Shown here: in pieces, positions 36,441 through 47,606 of the stretch
Layout of the letters: every line of letters starts with the position of its first letter
How positions within the stretch are numbered: the first letter of the stretch is position 1
Notes under the pieces: model-generated
The model's database searches: none
Told to the model about the DNA's origin: nothing
Seen by the model: the letters and a program-made list of their open reading frames with translations, nothing else
Program-made: the position numbers and the translations under genes
Assembly: GCA_015680685.1 (NCBI GenBank)
Contig: MNCI01015910.1
Coordinates: 1,228,592 to 1,292,591 of the forward strand
From: Gnetum montanum
Taxonomy: Eukaryota > Streptophyta > Gnetopsida > Gnetales > Gnetaceae
Length of the DNA stretch: 64,000 nt
Direction of reading: 5' to 3'

Positions 36441-36953
36441 CTATTGAATGGGATGAGCTACCTCCAAGCTCAAGGTAGTGGCCAAGGTGTTAATGGGGTT
36501 CTTTTTGCTATGTAGAAAAAATATGAGAGGAGAATGTGGGGTAAACAGATGTTGAAGTGCAAAAAATATTAAAAGAAAGTAGCTAAGTATGCAAATTATG
36601 AAAATAGACCAAAAAATGGCTACCTCTAGAAATACTAGAAAAATGGCTATCTTTGGTGTTACACTCATTATGCTCTAAGGGACTGTTATGCTCTTAGGGT
36701 TGTTACACTCAATAGAACACTCAAAGCTTGATGCAATGGACATAGTTTGGGCTTTCCATTCTATAGGGTTCTAGGGGAACTGACAACTAGGACCAATCTA
36801 CACCAACCAGACTGTAGACAACTCCTACACTAGCCTATGATCTAGCTACTACCATGGCAAGTCCATAGGGATGTTACATCTATGCTAGCTTGCTACTAAT
36901 AACAAGGGTGTAGAAAGCATGTGGGACTACCTTTGAACATAGAAGGAATGGGA

Positions 36954-36974
36954 GGCCCTCTTTCTAGTGCCAAA
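36954..36974 (-). other. Primer-binding site of element C
   Basis: Minus strand TTTGGCACTAGAAAGAGGGC, three bases inside the LTR end ...TGTCACA. It shares ACTAGAA-rGAGGGCC with element A. Confidence 0.7.
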
Positions 36975-36977
36975 AGT

Positions 36978-38882
36978 TGTGACATCTAAAAACATCAGTA
37001 GCTAGAGCACTAAGAGGTCTGTCGACATAGAGCTTAACTCCACATCTATGCGAGGCCCATGCTAAGGAAATGAAAATAAGGTGCCCTAAATGGTCTAGTT
37101 GATTAGACAGGGACTTAAGTGGTATTAAAATAACCATTTGTAATAGAAGTTTATAGAGCATTACACGTAAGCATTGGGACAACATGCAAGGGCGTAGGGG
37201 AAGGTCCTCGCCCGAAAAAAGTGATGTGAGCATGCAAATATATATTGATAGTGAGAAAATGCAAGAGTTATGCTTAATATTAGAAACAAAAGCTTAGAAA
37301 TGAAATGGAACAAAAGTTTGAGAGTAGAGAAATGCATTGCCCCAAAAATGGGGAGTGCAACTTTTGCTTGAACAAGAGGGGAAAATGGTATGTGGCATTG
37401 GACCTGCATAGTGGCAACATGGTAGTATGGTCACAATATCTAGGACATTTGGGACATAGAGCTAGAAGCTACAATGGATGCTAAACCTATTGGGTTGGCT
37501 ATCATCATGCTCTGCAAGTGCAATGGAGGACTGAGTGATGATACTCGCTAAGGTGTGAAGCTTAGGTGCTCAAGTGTAGGAGTGATAGAGACACTCAGAA
37601 TGCTTAAATTCTCAATGCTCTTCTGATTTTCCAACCCCTAAGGTGCTAAACATTGGGGTATTTATAGAGCTAGTTTTAGCATGAAATGCAGATCAGGCAC
37701 CATGTGGCATGGGTACCACATGGCATGAGCATAGAAATGCTTACACTAACATGTTATGCTCTTTGTTGCAAAGTGTTATGCTTTGTAAGATAGCAACGGG
37801 TACCCAGAGATTGCTGAACTATGACCACACTACCTGAACTATGTGTGCCAGAGTTTGAGAGACCACCATGTACCTACAAATAGTGTCAAATAATGCAACT
37901 TGGAGACTGTGCTATAGGACTATGTCTTCCCCCTCTTCCGAGTAGGGCCAAGTGTAGGGACAATTTTAGGGATCAAGGGGGGGGGTTGAAAAAGAAATGC
38001 AAACTGCTGTTCTTGGCTACTAGAGGGATGTTGGAGTTGAGATGAAGGTCGATGTTGAGTTCTAGAGGCTTTTGGGGGCTATTAGAGGCATTTTATTGGA
38101 GTCAAGTTGGCTATGCTACACAATGTAGCAAAGCATAGCAATTACACTTAGTGAAACTTAACAGATTTTAATTTTTCCTATTGGTCACTCTGGCTATGCT
38201 GCATAGCATAGCAGGGATACTTTGACAAATTTTAATGAAATTTGCAATGTTTCTTTATGGCACACTAACCACACTCTAGGGTGTAGTAGGATAGGGGTCC
38301 TTGAAAGTCAAAAAATGTGGCAAATGCATCTTCCATGTCGAGCTAGATTGATAGATCCTTGTCCAACACTTAGGCAAAATTAGGCCCTAAAACCTATGTC
38401 ATGCTTGCTATGCTATGCAATGTAGTAGAGCATAGTAGCTCGAAAGATAGACAATTTTCCAAACTATTTTGTCCATCCTGAGCACTTTTGACAAACTCTA
38501 GACTAGTACTTGGGTGAACTAGCAACTAGAACATGTGTGTCATGCTAGGTACACTAAGGAGCATAGCAAGCTTGACAACCCATGAGATAGAAAATTTGAT
38601 AAAGTTTTTAGTCCATCCCAATTAACCCTTGATCACTTCTGGCTTGACACTTGTGCAAGCTAGCCATGGAATTGTGTGCTACACTAGGTACACTGGGGAG
38701 CATAGTAGGCAAATTGGGAGCTTAGCAGGACACTTAGCAAAATTTTGCAAACGCATAACTCAATTGTGCTACGCTGTCTATGCTACAAAGTGTAGCACTA
38801 GACTTAAAAGAAATTGTCCAAGTTTTGACACTTAGAAAAATTTTCCATTGAATTGTGGAAGCCCAAAATTGGTGGTGTTTCA
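36978..38882 (-). repeat. 5' LTR of element C
   Basis: 1905 bp, TGTGACATCT...GGTGTTTCA on the plus strand, paired with 22080-23920. Minus-strand TATAAATA is at 37659-37666. Confidence 0.9.
37659..37666 (-). promoter_or_regulatory. TATA box of element C 5' LTR
   Basis: Minus-strand CTCTATAAATACCCCA, conserved with the 3' LTR copy at 22761-22768; in the correct orientation to transcribe element C. Confidence 0.6.
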
Positions 38883-38887
38883 GTCCA
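38883..38887. repeat. Target-site duplication of element C, right copy
   Basis: GTCCA; compare GTCTA at 22075-22079. Confidence 0.75.
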
Positions 38888-39450
38888 ATCCCTATGGAAT
38901 CTCTTGAGTGAGAAAATAGGTGAGAATGCCATCATACCATTTAGGCTCATTGGGAAATTGTTTAGTTATAACCCTAGCAAAGAGGAGTTCACTAGGAAAC
39001 ATATCAAATAGTAGATTTTTTTCTCTATGTCATCCCATCACAACTGAGATAAGTGATTAGCGAGCATATTCTCAGTGCCCATTTGATCTACCATTGTAAG
39101 ATCAAATTCCTAAAAGATCACTAGCCACCATATGACATGGGGGCTCATCATTGTATTATTCATCAGAAAGAAGATGGCGCTATGGTCCATGTGCAGAAAA
39201 ATCTTGTATCCAAGCACACAATGCCTAAACTTCTCTAAAGCAAACACCACTACCATGAACTCTTTTTCTATAGTGGTGTAGTTTAGTTATGCATCCACAA
39301 TGCTTTGGGTAATGCAATGGATGTAGTATGGACATTTCTTATCATCTAACTATGTTAGCATAGCTCTTAAGGCATAATTTGATGCATCTTTCATGATACA
39401 AAATGGTCTAGACTATTCAAGTTCTTATAGAATTGGAGTTTCTACAAGTT
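38888..39450 (-). pseudogene. Decayed RNase H of element B
   Basis: Minus strand from about 39400: MKDASNYALRAMLTQLDDKK, CPYYIHCITQSIV, LNYTTIEKEFMVVVFALEKF, FLHMDHSAIFFLMNNTMMSP, DLTMVDQMGTENMLANHLSQ. This is the gypsy RNase H, with the three acidic positions (KDAS, EKE, MDHS) still present. It would degrade the RNA strand during reverse transcription. It runs to the element C insertion point; the next codons are at 22079. Confidence 0.78.
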
Positions 39451-40560
39451 TTTCTCTTAGCTGTTGGAATGCTTTTTCACATTCCACATTCCAGACAAAG
39501 TGAACATATTTCTTTGTTAGCTTCACCAATGATTTTGTGATCTTATAAAAATTCTCTATGAATAGCTGGTAGTACCTAGTATGTCCAAGGAATGACTAAA
39601 CATCTTTAAAAATTTCTATTTGTTGAGTTATTCCTTGGATAACGCTTATTTTCTTAGGGTCTAGCTCAATTCTTGCCTAAGATATTCTGTGTCCTAATAC
39701 AATGCCTTCTTGGACCATGAAGTGACTTTTCTACCAATTGAGCTGCAAGTTGGTTTCAACACATCATTTTAGCACTTGCTCAAGGTGATCCAAGGCTTTC
39801 TCAAATGTAGCTCCATAAGTGGAGAAGTCATCCATAAATACTTCTACACCAATACTACCCTGCTATTGAAAAATGCTTCAACACATCATTTCAGCACTTG
39901 CTATTGAGAAATGTAGTAGGAGCATTGCATATCCTAAAAGGCATCTTACAATATGCAAAAGTCCCCTAGGGACTCATGAATGTTGTCTTTGCTTGGTTCT
40001 CTAGTGTAATTTGAATATGGTTATAGCCACTATAACCATATAGAAAACTATAGTAGCAATGCCTAGATATTATGTCAAGCACCTAATCAACAAATGGCAA
40101 TAGAAAATGATCTTTGAATGTTGCCATATTCAATAGCTAAAAATTGATTTAGACCTACCACTTTCCACCTTTCTTTGGCATTATTATGAGTGGACTAACC
40201 CACTCACTATCTGCAATGAGATAAATGAACCCCACCTTAAGGAGTTATTTGATTTTCTCTTTGACATTATGCTTCAGTTTGGGGTTCAATCACCTTTGTG
40301 GCTATCGTTTTGGCTTCATAGCCAAATTAGTGTAGATGCGATGCTGGCATATCCTAGAATCAATTCCTATGAGTTTAAGACATAACCAAGTAGAAGCTAC
40401 TGACCATTTTTCAATGACCTTTAATAGCATATTTTTCTACTCTAGAGTAATATTTGCATTGATTATAACTGGCTTCCCTTTTTTTGAAAACACATATTTC
40501 ATTTTGGTTGGTAGCATTTTCAGTTCAAGGGGCTCTTACTTGAAGGTTTTAGGAAACTAA
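39451..40560 (-). pseudogene. pol: Decayed reverse transcriptase of element B
   Basis: Aligned with G 51360-52600. A VEVFMDDFSTYG catalytic box is readable at about 39815-39850 on the minus strand, with the LNWQKSHFMVQE-type segment downstream and a KKGGKW-type fingers region near 40160. A short direct repeat ('aacacatcatttcagcacttgct') at 39755-39780 and 39875-39900 is a local duplication. Stops and frameshifts are numerous. Confidence 0.75.
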
Positions 40561-40799
40561 AACTCTCCCCAGTGAGTATCATCATTTGTATCATTAGAGA
40601 GTTGGTAATGAACTTGCTCAAGTTCGCCCATGCTTGTGACATATGCACATGTTAGTCTCTTAGTTAGTTCCATGAAAGTATGTTACTTTTGGTATTAGTG
40701 ATTAGCCACTAGGTGCTCTCCTATTTTGTGGCTACTGTGTACAAACACCTTTGAATTTCTGCTTCTAGCAAACACTACTTGCATGTAGAGTAGATGCTT

Positions 40800-41260
40800 G
40801 CTTTACAACCTAGATTTTTTACACACAATTGCACCCAGTATCATTATACATAATGTGTGGAACTCTCTTCTTCTTGATCTTTTCTAATGTATTTTCTTTA
40901 GATATTTCTAGGGAAAGATCTCTAATGATCATTCTTGCATCAATGGTTCTCAACCATGCCCTTCCCATGATGATTGGAAAGTCCCCTTTGTAGTTCTCCA
41001 CTTTGATTACTAAGACATTAGTAGGACAAAACCACCCATAGACATTGGTTATAATGTCTTTTACCAGTTCCAATGGAATAGTGATATATTGGTTTACTAA
41101 TTCTACTATTATGTTACTCTTCTTAAGAGGAGATAGGTTTCATGTAGTGTATATCTCATGAGAAATTAAATTGACACTAGAACCTAAATTGAGAAGAGCC
41201 TTCCACAGTTCATTTCCAACAATCTACAAATAAATCAAAGAACATTCAAGATTAGCTATT
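40800..41260 (-). pseudogene. Decayed aspartic protease of element B
   Basis: From 41220: ELWKALLNLGSSVNLISHEI, then after a frame change MELVKDIITNVYGWFCPTNV, GDFPIIMGRAWLRTIDARMI and RDLSLEIS. G reads VLLDSGFDVNLISQEIYKAW in the same place, so B has Asn at the catalytic Asp (G-to-A change). PIIMGRAWL is the second conserved block. Inactive as it stands. Confidence 0.75.
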
Positions 41261-41399
41261 TTCCTATAAATTTTTTCAACAAAACTCCAATTAGATTTAG
41301 TGTGAGTAAGCATGATGGTATATATCTTGGGCAAATTTTGGTTTGAAGGGGACTCAAAGGTATTGGATACAGAGGAAGATGCAAGAGTAGGGTTGTCAA

Positions 41400-43609
41400 C
41401 TACAGGTGTAATCGAGGGCTTAGGTGGATTGTGGGATCAAAAGAAAGGTCTTTTCTTTTATTTAGTATTTGACCAATCTGATTGATGAACTATTTGTAGA
41501 TTAATGATCCTCATAGCGTTGTGTTGTTGTAGTTGAGTTGGTAGTTCACCTTACATAGGTGGAGTAGGTGGTAGCTATGCATGTAAAGGAGGAACATTTG
41601 CAAGGATAGAAAGAGGGTTAGGGTAAGAGGTGGTATCCCTTCTTTCATGTGGAGAATGAGTTCAATAATAATTAGAGGGGTGGTAGTAAGGTTGGAAAGT
41701 AGAAATGTGACTAGAGGAGTCATGTAGAGATAGTAGTTTCTGAACGTAGTAACCATATGGATTAGGCTATCAAGAAGGGTATTGTTGCCTTGGTGGCACT
41801 AGTGCCCAGGATTGTGGTTGCTACCACTAATAATACTACTCATATAGTTGTGGTGGAGCTCCACTTGGATAATACTATTGTTTCTAGTGGAAATACCTAA
41901 AATTACCTTGAGAATAAGGTAATCTTCTAGATGTTTTCCTTTGTGTCAATTGTGGATTTAAAGCATACATCCCAGACTCCTACAGATGTGACACTATGGG
42001 GCAAAATCCCTTAGGATGTACATACTGGTAGACATCACACCTACCATCATCATCTAATTTACTTTTCACAACCTCTTCTATTATAGAAATCATTCCCTTA
42101 TGTTTATGATAGGCACATTCAACTTCCTTGCGCGTCCTGCACTCATGATCACTACCTTGTTCTTTGGACTTTTTAGCAATTTTAAGGACAACATGAAATC
42201 TATTGTCCATGGAGTTTCATAACTAATCAAACTTGCCCATAAGTTTAGATTGAAATTTTTGAGTCACAATATTTTCTTATTCACCCCCTCATTAAGTATG
42301 GAGTTTTCCTCACTATTGCAAAATCGAACCTCCCTCTTTGGAATGGAAGGATCATGATTGTACTCTTCTATACTTTCTTTTTTTCTTAGTTCCTCCTCCT
42401 CTTTAGCTACATGCTCAATTAATCTTTGTATCTAATAAGCACTTAATTCTGATAATCATCCTTGGGCATAGACACTGAGGGTTCTCCTCATTTATAATCG
42501 AAGCTCGTCTATAATGTGGTGATGTTGATCTAGTTGAGAATAATCATGGCTAGGACATTTGTGCATTAAGGAGTAGTATCAACCAATGGAAACATACAAG
42601 AATTCTTGTGTTCCTTGTTTTCATCCTTGTATTTGCCTTCTCAAGTTAGACACTTTAGATTATGTTTGATATTTACCATTGAACAACTCAAGCATGATAC
42701 TCCATCATCTGATAGATTCTAGCTCTAAGGATTGGTACCAATTCTCTTCTTCCTTGATGAGTGTCCTAGGGAACAACTTAAGTTTCTACCACTAATTCTC
42801 TATGTTCTATAAGGCACATGCATCTTGAAATTCTTAGAGATGATTCTACATATCAAAGTTGTATCCTCCTTCAAATCAAGGAATAGTGTTCACATTTAAC
42901 CTTTTGATTCAACTATCCCTTACATGCCTTGTTGGGATTCTTACTACCTCTACGATATTAAGCATACTTTGGAAAGTAAGCAAAGGTTCATTGAGGCCTT
43001 GATCATGGTACCTACAATATCCTTAACTACCCCTTCATTCTTTTTGGCATCCCTACCTTAACTTGCCACTATAGATCCTTCTTTTTCTTTGGATCCATTC
43101 TTTTCAAAACCAGGATTGTGAATTGTGGATTACAAGTTCTAGTTTTGACCTTCTTTACTGAAGTTAAAGAGAGGAATATCATGAAATGGAAAGACCCCAG
43201 AGAAGGGTTCTCCATCAACTTGTTGGTATAATAGGAATGGAGAACCATAAAATCATTTTTCCTTTGAAAATTCATAGTGTTGTTTTTACTGTCAATCTTG
43301 TAGATGTTGTGCTTCAATGGGATGATAATCCCTGGCATCAATATCTTGCACAACATACTTATCATGACATTTGTAAAGACCATATTGTAGAAGCATTTAG
43401 TAGATCATTATAGGAACAGATTGATCGGGCAACAACACAATGTTTCCCTCTACGTCACACCACCACAACTGTTCATCTTGGTGTAGGATGAAGGTGAAAT
43501 TTGGTACATACTCATTAGGATGAGCATATATGATTTGATATTGTTGAGGCACTGGTTGATAAGCTTTATTAGACTTGGTTGAAGAATTGCTCCTATGAGA
43601 AGAAGACAT
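41400..43609 (-). pseudogene. gag: Decayed Athila-like gag of element B
   Basis: Start at 43609 (MSSSHRSNSSTKSNKAYQPV, then YAHPNEYVPNFTFILHQDEQ), the same opening as G (MSSSSHKSTS..., VHPDEYVPEFTFILHQDEQL). Middle sequence is heavily broken. The charged C-terminal part is readable at 42210-41980 (LKIAKKSKEQGSDHECRTRK, IISIIEEVVKSKLDDDGRCD), matching G 54060-53892. Structural particle protein. Confidence 0.75.
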
Positions 43610-43750
43610 TTTTAGTTTAAAAAAATAAAAATCATAGTGTGCTACTAAATATTATTGTAGTAATCTTAAGATGTGATATAACCCTAAGGTTTGTTCCAAT
43701 GATTTAAATAATTTCCACTAAATACTAGATAGCACACGAAATGACCAAAA

Positions 43751-43771
43751 GGTCCATGGCAATGACACCAA
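43751..43771 (-). other. Primer-binding site of element B
   Basis: Minus strand TTGGTGTCATTGCCATGGAC directly after the LTR end ...CTCATCA; a decayed Athila-type TTGGCGYCGTTGCCGGGGAC. Confidence 0.75.
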
Positions 43772-44423
43772 TGATGAGTGGCAAGGTACCCCTATACCCA
43801 ACCATATGAATCACTAAGGCACACATGATTCAATCGAATTCCATGGACCTATAGTTCTCTAGTGTACTAGCTCTTCTAGAAAGTGAAATGGGCATTGAGA
43901 TCATTCATTATCTTCTCAACTACACTTGTGAAGTTCAAGGATATGGTTTAAGTGTAATTAAGGTACATGATTTTTATTATTTTATTTTTAATAAATTTGA
44001 TCACCTACAACGAGAATGAAAAGTAAAATAAATTAGGATCTAATTCTTCTATTGCCTAGCTAGCCTAACACAAGTAACTACCCCACTTTCTTGGACACAT
44101 TCTAAACACATATAGCACTGTTAGGCTACCAAACATTAAGTGTTGCTAGATTACCAAGTACTATATGTATGCTCGGAGTGGTCATGCTTGCGTTCATTAA
44201 ACAACTAAAAATAAATTTCTTAATCCAAATGTATTTAAGTAAAGAGCATGAAATTAAAGTGCATTAAAGAAAATATTAATCTATTCTTAGTGCTATAAGG
44301 ATTGTCAAAAGAGTACATTTTATTCCCATCACACTATTGCACTTAGGTACATTAGTGCTAAAACAAAGAACCATACATACATAGACTCCTTCTATGGGCA
44401 CTTAAAAAATATTTTAACTTTGG
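43772..44423 (-). repeat. 5' LTR of element B, left part
   Basis: TGATGAGTGGCAAGGTACCC to the element G insertion. It aligns with 18501-19150 of the 3' LTR; the remaining part is at 56667-56871. The last five bases (44419-44423, TTTGG) are the left target duplication of G. Confidence 0.85.
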
Positions 44424-45276
44424 TGATGAGCAGCGAGGTACCCCTACGCTCAACTATACGAATACAAGCATTTCACCCACGATCTGGTCGAATTCCAAGG
44501 ACTAACTGCTATGTGCCTTTATGGAAAAATAATAGGTTGATTAATCATTGTCTTTCCAAACTTACTTGTTGTTGGAAAATTTTTACCATTTCATGGAACA
44601 GGTGGACTTATTTGCAAATGGTGAGGTACAGAATCCTAATGAACTGAAACTGTTCAAGGAGGATTATGTTCTTTCTTGTAAAGAATTCTGCAACAGTTAA
44701 TTAACCATGAAGTTGGAATAGAAATGAAAATGTTGCTGAATTGAATGTTTTGAAAATCAAGGGATAATGACATTGCAATTGGGAATGTTGGCATGAGGGT
44801 TTATCTAGAGTCAAAAGAAAATGGTGTATCAATTGTAGATATCTCTCTAGCTTATGATAGAGTAGCTCTAGTTACTTTTTCTGTAATAAAGTGCAGAGAA
44901 GATGAATATGGAATCGGCCTTGATATAACTGGGATTACATTCGAGGTGCCACAAATTAAAATGTGAGAGTACAACTCCACTTATGCATTCGGTTGTATAC
45001 GCATACATATATTTATATATCAACCCATGCATCAAATCCATGGTTATTATCTTTACTACTATGATATAAATAACAATAAAATATAATATTGATTTAAAAA
45101 GGGAATTTATGCAACAATTGTTCAAAGTCCTATGAGAATTGAATACCTGTCAATTGAAATGGTGGTTATAACCACCACAAAGGCCACTTGTCAACTACAA
45201 CCTCTTTATCTCCACAATGGCCACTTGTCAACTAAATGGGACATGTGTCAACTGCAACTTGTTTCTCTCCATGGTG

Positions 45277-45436
45277 AACACTTGGCAACTAAATGAAAAC
45301 ACTTGGCAAATGAATTAAGACACTTGGCAACTGAATGAAGACACTTGGAAACTAAATGAAGACACTTGGCAACTGCATGAAGACACTTGGCAACTACATG
45401 AAGACACTTGGCAACTACATGGGACACTTGTCAATT
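45277..45436 (+). repeat. 20-bp tandem repeat in the solo LTR
   Basis: About eight units of 'atgaagacacttggcaacta' (20 bp), nearly exact in the last four. Confidence 0.92.
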
Positions 45437-45487
45437 GTAGCTTTTTTATCTCTTTGGTGGTTGAAACCACCCAAAATTGTTGTAACT

Positions 45488-45560
45488 TACCTAACTTGTT
45501 GGGCAAGTAACCTCCTAACTTGTTGGGCAAGTAATCTCCTAATTGGTTGGCCAAGTTACT
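45488..45560 (+). repeat. 27-bp tandem repeat in the solo LTR
   Basis: Three units of 'taacttgttgggcaagtaacctcc' type shortly upstream of the TATA box. Confidence 0.88.
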
Positions 45561-45621
45561 TGGGAGAGAAGTTAGGTGAGATATTTTTGAATATGTAACT
45601 TCCCTACCTACCTTTGAACCC

Positions 45622-45629
45622 TATAAAAA
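45622..45629 (+). promoter_or_regulatory. TATA box of the solo LTR
   Basis: CCCTATAAAAAGGC, plus strand. Transcription would start about 30 bp on, near 45655. It gives the orientation of the solo LTR. Confidence 0.65.
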
Positions 45630-47585
45630 GGCTTCAGGGGTCAAGGGGGGAAAATCATCACTTCTCACATCACACTTGGGGTCTCATACATCACATTTTG
45701 AAGGCTACTAGTTAGCACTTGGGCTCTTACTTGGAGACACTTTGAGTCTTGGGAGAAGAGCATTTTGTAAAGAAGAAAGTGTGAACGATTGCTTGCAAGA
45801 TGGCTTGCTAGAATAAAGATTTCAGCCTCTTTGTCATGGTCCTGTGAGTTATGCATTTCATTTTTTGTTTTGTTTAAATTGTTTAGCTAGTGGTTTAGAT
45901 AGTATCATCCTTGGCAAGTAATTTTGGGATTTTTAGATTGCTCTTACTGTTCTTGTTGCCCGATAGAAATTTCTATTAAAATTTTGCCATAGAAGCGCTT
46001 GTGTTTAAAAGCCTTAAGAGCATTTTAGTAGTAAATTTCATTATTGTGCAACGTGTGGGAACTGCTATTGGGATTGTTGTAAGAGAGCCTCTGTTTGTAG
46101 TCACGCCGTTGAACAATTCAGTAGTCGAGAGGGTTCAGAAAATCTTTGGTATTTTGATGGGACCAGAATAGCTTCTTTTTATCTTTAAAGTGAATTCTCG
46201 TGGTATTTCAATCAGAAATTGTCAAGTCTTTTAAAGGTTCTGTTTGAATGCAATCGTTGACATCTATTATCTAGTCAAAATGGAGTCTCGTACGTGGTAG
46301 TTTACGCAGCAATTTTTGGTAGCATAATAGGATTGTCTTGAAGATATTGCTTGTTTGAGCCTTGGAAGTTAGAACAATTCGTAGATATTGAATTTGGGAT
46401 AGCTTTATTGCAAAGTGTTTACTCGTGTCATTTTACCTTGTTTAAATATTTGAGGTCTACACAAATCTGCTTTCTTTTCTTTTCTGCTTATTTCCATCGA
46501 ATCTTGCTCTATTTCTAGTTTTCTTGTAGAACTATCTCTTTCTCTGGGGAAAATTAGGAGTAGATTGCGGAGTTGTGCTCAAATTTTTTTGCAAAATTTT
46601 ATTTGTTACAAGTATATATTATAAGGACCATGTAGACTAGGCATTTGAACAAAATAGGAAATTTTCAAGAACTCACAGTACTTGGCAAAGTTGGCTGAAT
46701 CTCTTTAAAGTAAGTCATTTGTAGTTTACATACAACACAATCGTTACATTTCTCACAACCACACGCCGCAACAGCACTTACACATACTCACATTAACTAC
46801 TAAGTTTATTTGGAGGTATCTGGGCCTTGGTGTTTCCAGAGACCAGCAGGCACCTAAATCCTGTTCGAGGACACTCATTGGCGGTCGCGTCCCAAATGGT
46901 CGCCAACACTTGTATGTCACGGTTGTATGGTTAAGTAAGCTTGAGGCATATGATTTTTATGGATTTTATGTGTTTTATATCCTACACTAATAAGGAGGGG
47001 AAAAGAGATAACTAAGTCACTAATCTAAATTATATACTCATTAACTAAGTTCTAAGTACTCCTAACACCAGTATCCATTTTCACTTATTGTACACATCTT
47101 GAACCAGTGCAACGCTGCTGGGATTACCAAACACTAGTTGTTACTAGGTTACCAAGCGCTATATGCATGCTCGAAGTAGTTGTACTGAGTGTATTTAACT
47201 AAGAGATTTTTAAGGTGAGAAATCATTAATTAACTAAAAAAGCATTAAATAAAAATTAACACTAGTTAATCTATTCTGTATGCTACAAGGTTTATCATAA
47301 AGTTCGTCTTTATTGTCATACACAAAGTGTGCTTAGGTACACAATGCTCAAATAAAGATCCATTCACTCTATGACTCCTACTATGGGCACGTAGAAATAA
47401 TTCTACCTCTAGAGGGAAAAATTGGCAAGAGTTTGGCTAAGGGACTACTTCTAACTATTAGGAACCAAGGGTGTTGCCTATTTTTTATAAGCAAGGAGGT
47501 AGGCCACAATATCGGGTATCCAACATCATATGGTTGATCCGATATCACGGACATGACAACATGGACACGATATCGTGGTTCATCA

Positions 47586-47606
47586 TACCCCCATGACTGA
47601 ATGAAA
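47586..47606 (-). other. Polypurine tract of element G
   Basis: Minus strand CAGTCATGGGGGTA immediately before the LTR start TGATGAACC; the same sequence is in F (61063-61080). Confidence 0.75.

Larger units (their letters stand above)
22080..38882 (-). mobile_element. Element C: Tat-like Ty3/gypsy retrotransposon inserted in pol of element B
   Basis: A 16.8-kb minus-strand element with LTRs 22080-23920 and 36978-38882, both starting TGT-r-ACATC on the plus strand and ending GGTGTTTCA. It holds a primer-binding site, gag and protease of the element A family, a shortened pol with RNase H of the Tat type, three minisatellite blocks, and a 3.7-kb region with a reading frame in the opposite direction. 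A 5-bp target duplication (one mismatch) flanks it. LTR divergence by eye is clearly above that of G, so the insertion is old. Confidence 0.85.
44570..46908 (+). mobile_element. Solo LTR (2.34 kb) inserted in the 3' LTR of element G
   Basis: Ends TGTTGGAAAA...TCGCCAACA with the inverted hexamer TGTTGG/CCAACA. It is flanked by an exact 5-bp duplication CTTGT (44565-44569 and 46909-46913). No internal coding region or second LTR is present, so a solo LTR left by recombination is the simplest reading. The start resembles Ty1/copia LTRs, but the superfamily is not proven. A TATA box at 45622 and two tandem-repeat blocks lie inside. Confidence 0.8.
44424..47585 (-). repeat. 3' LTR of element G, split by a solo LTR
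   Basis: The parts 44424-44569 and 46914-47585 join to match 55865-56666 without a gap. Together they are about 818 bp against 802 bp for the partner. The end is ...GGTTCATCA. Minus-strand TATA-like TTATAAAAAA is at 47481-47490. Confidence 0.88.

Noticed and set aside
45277-45436. Centromeric or other satellite
   Set aside because: Only eight units, confined within a single solo LTR with clear ends and target duplication.
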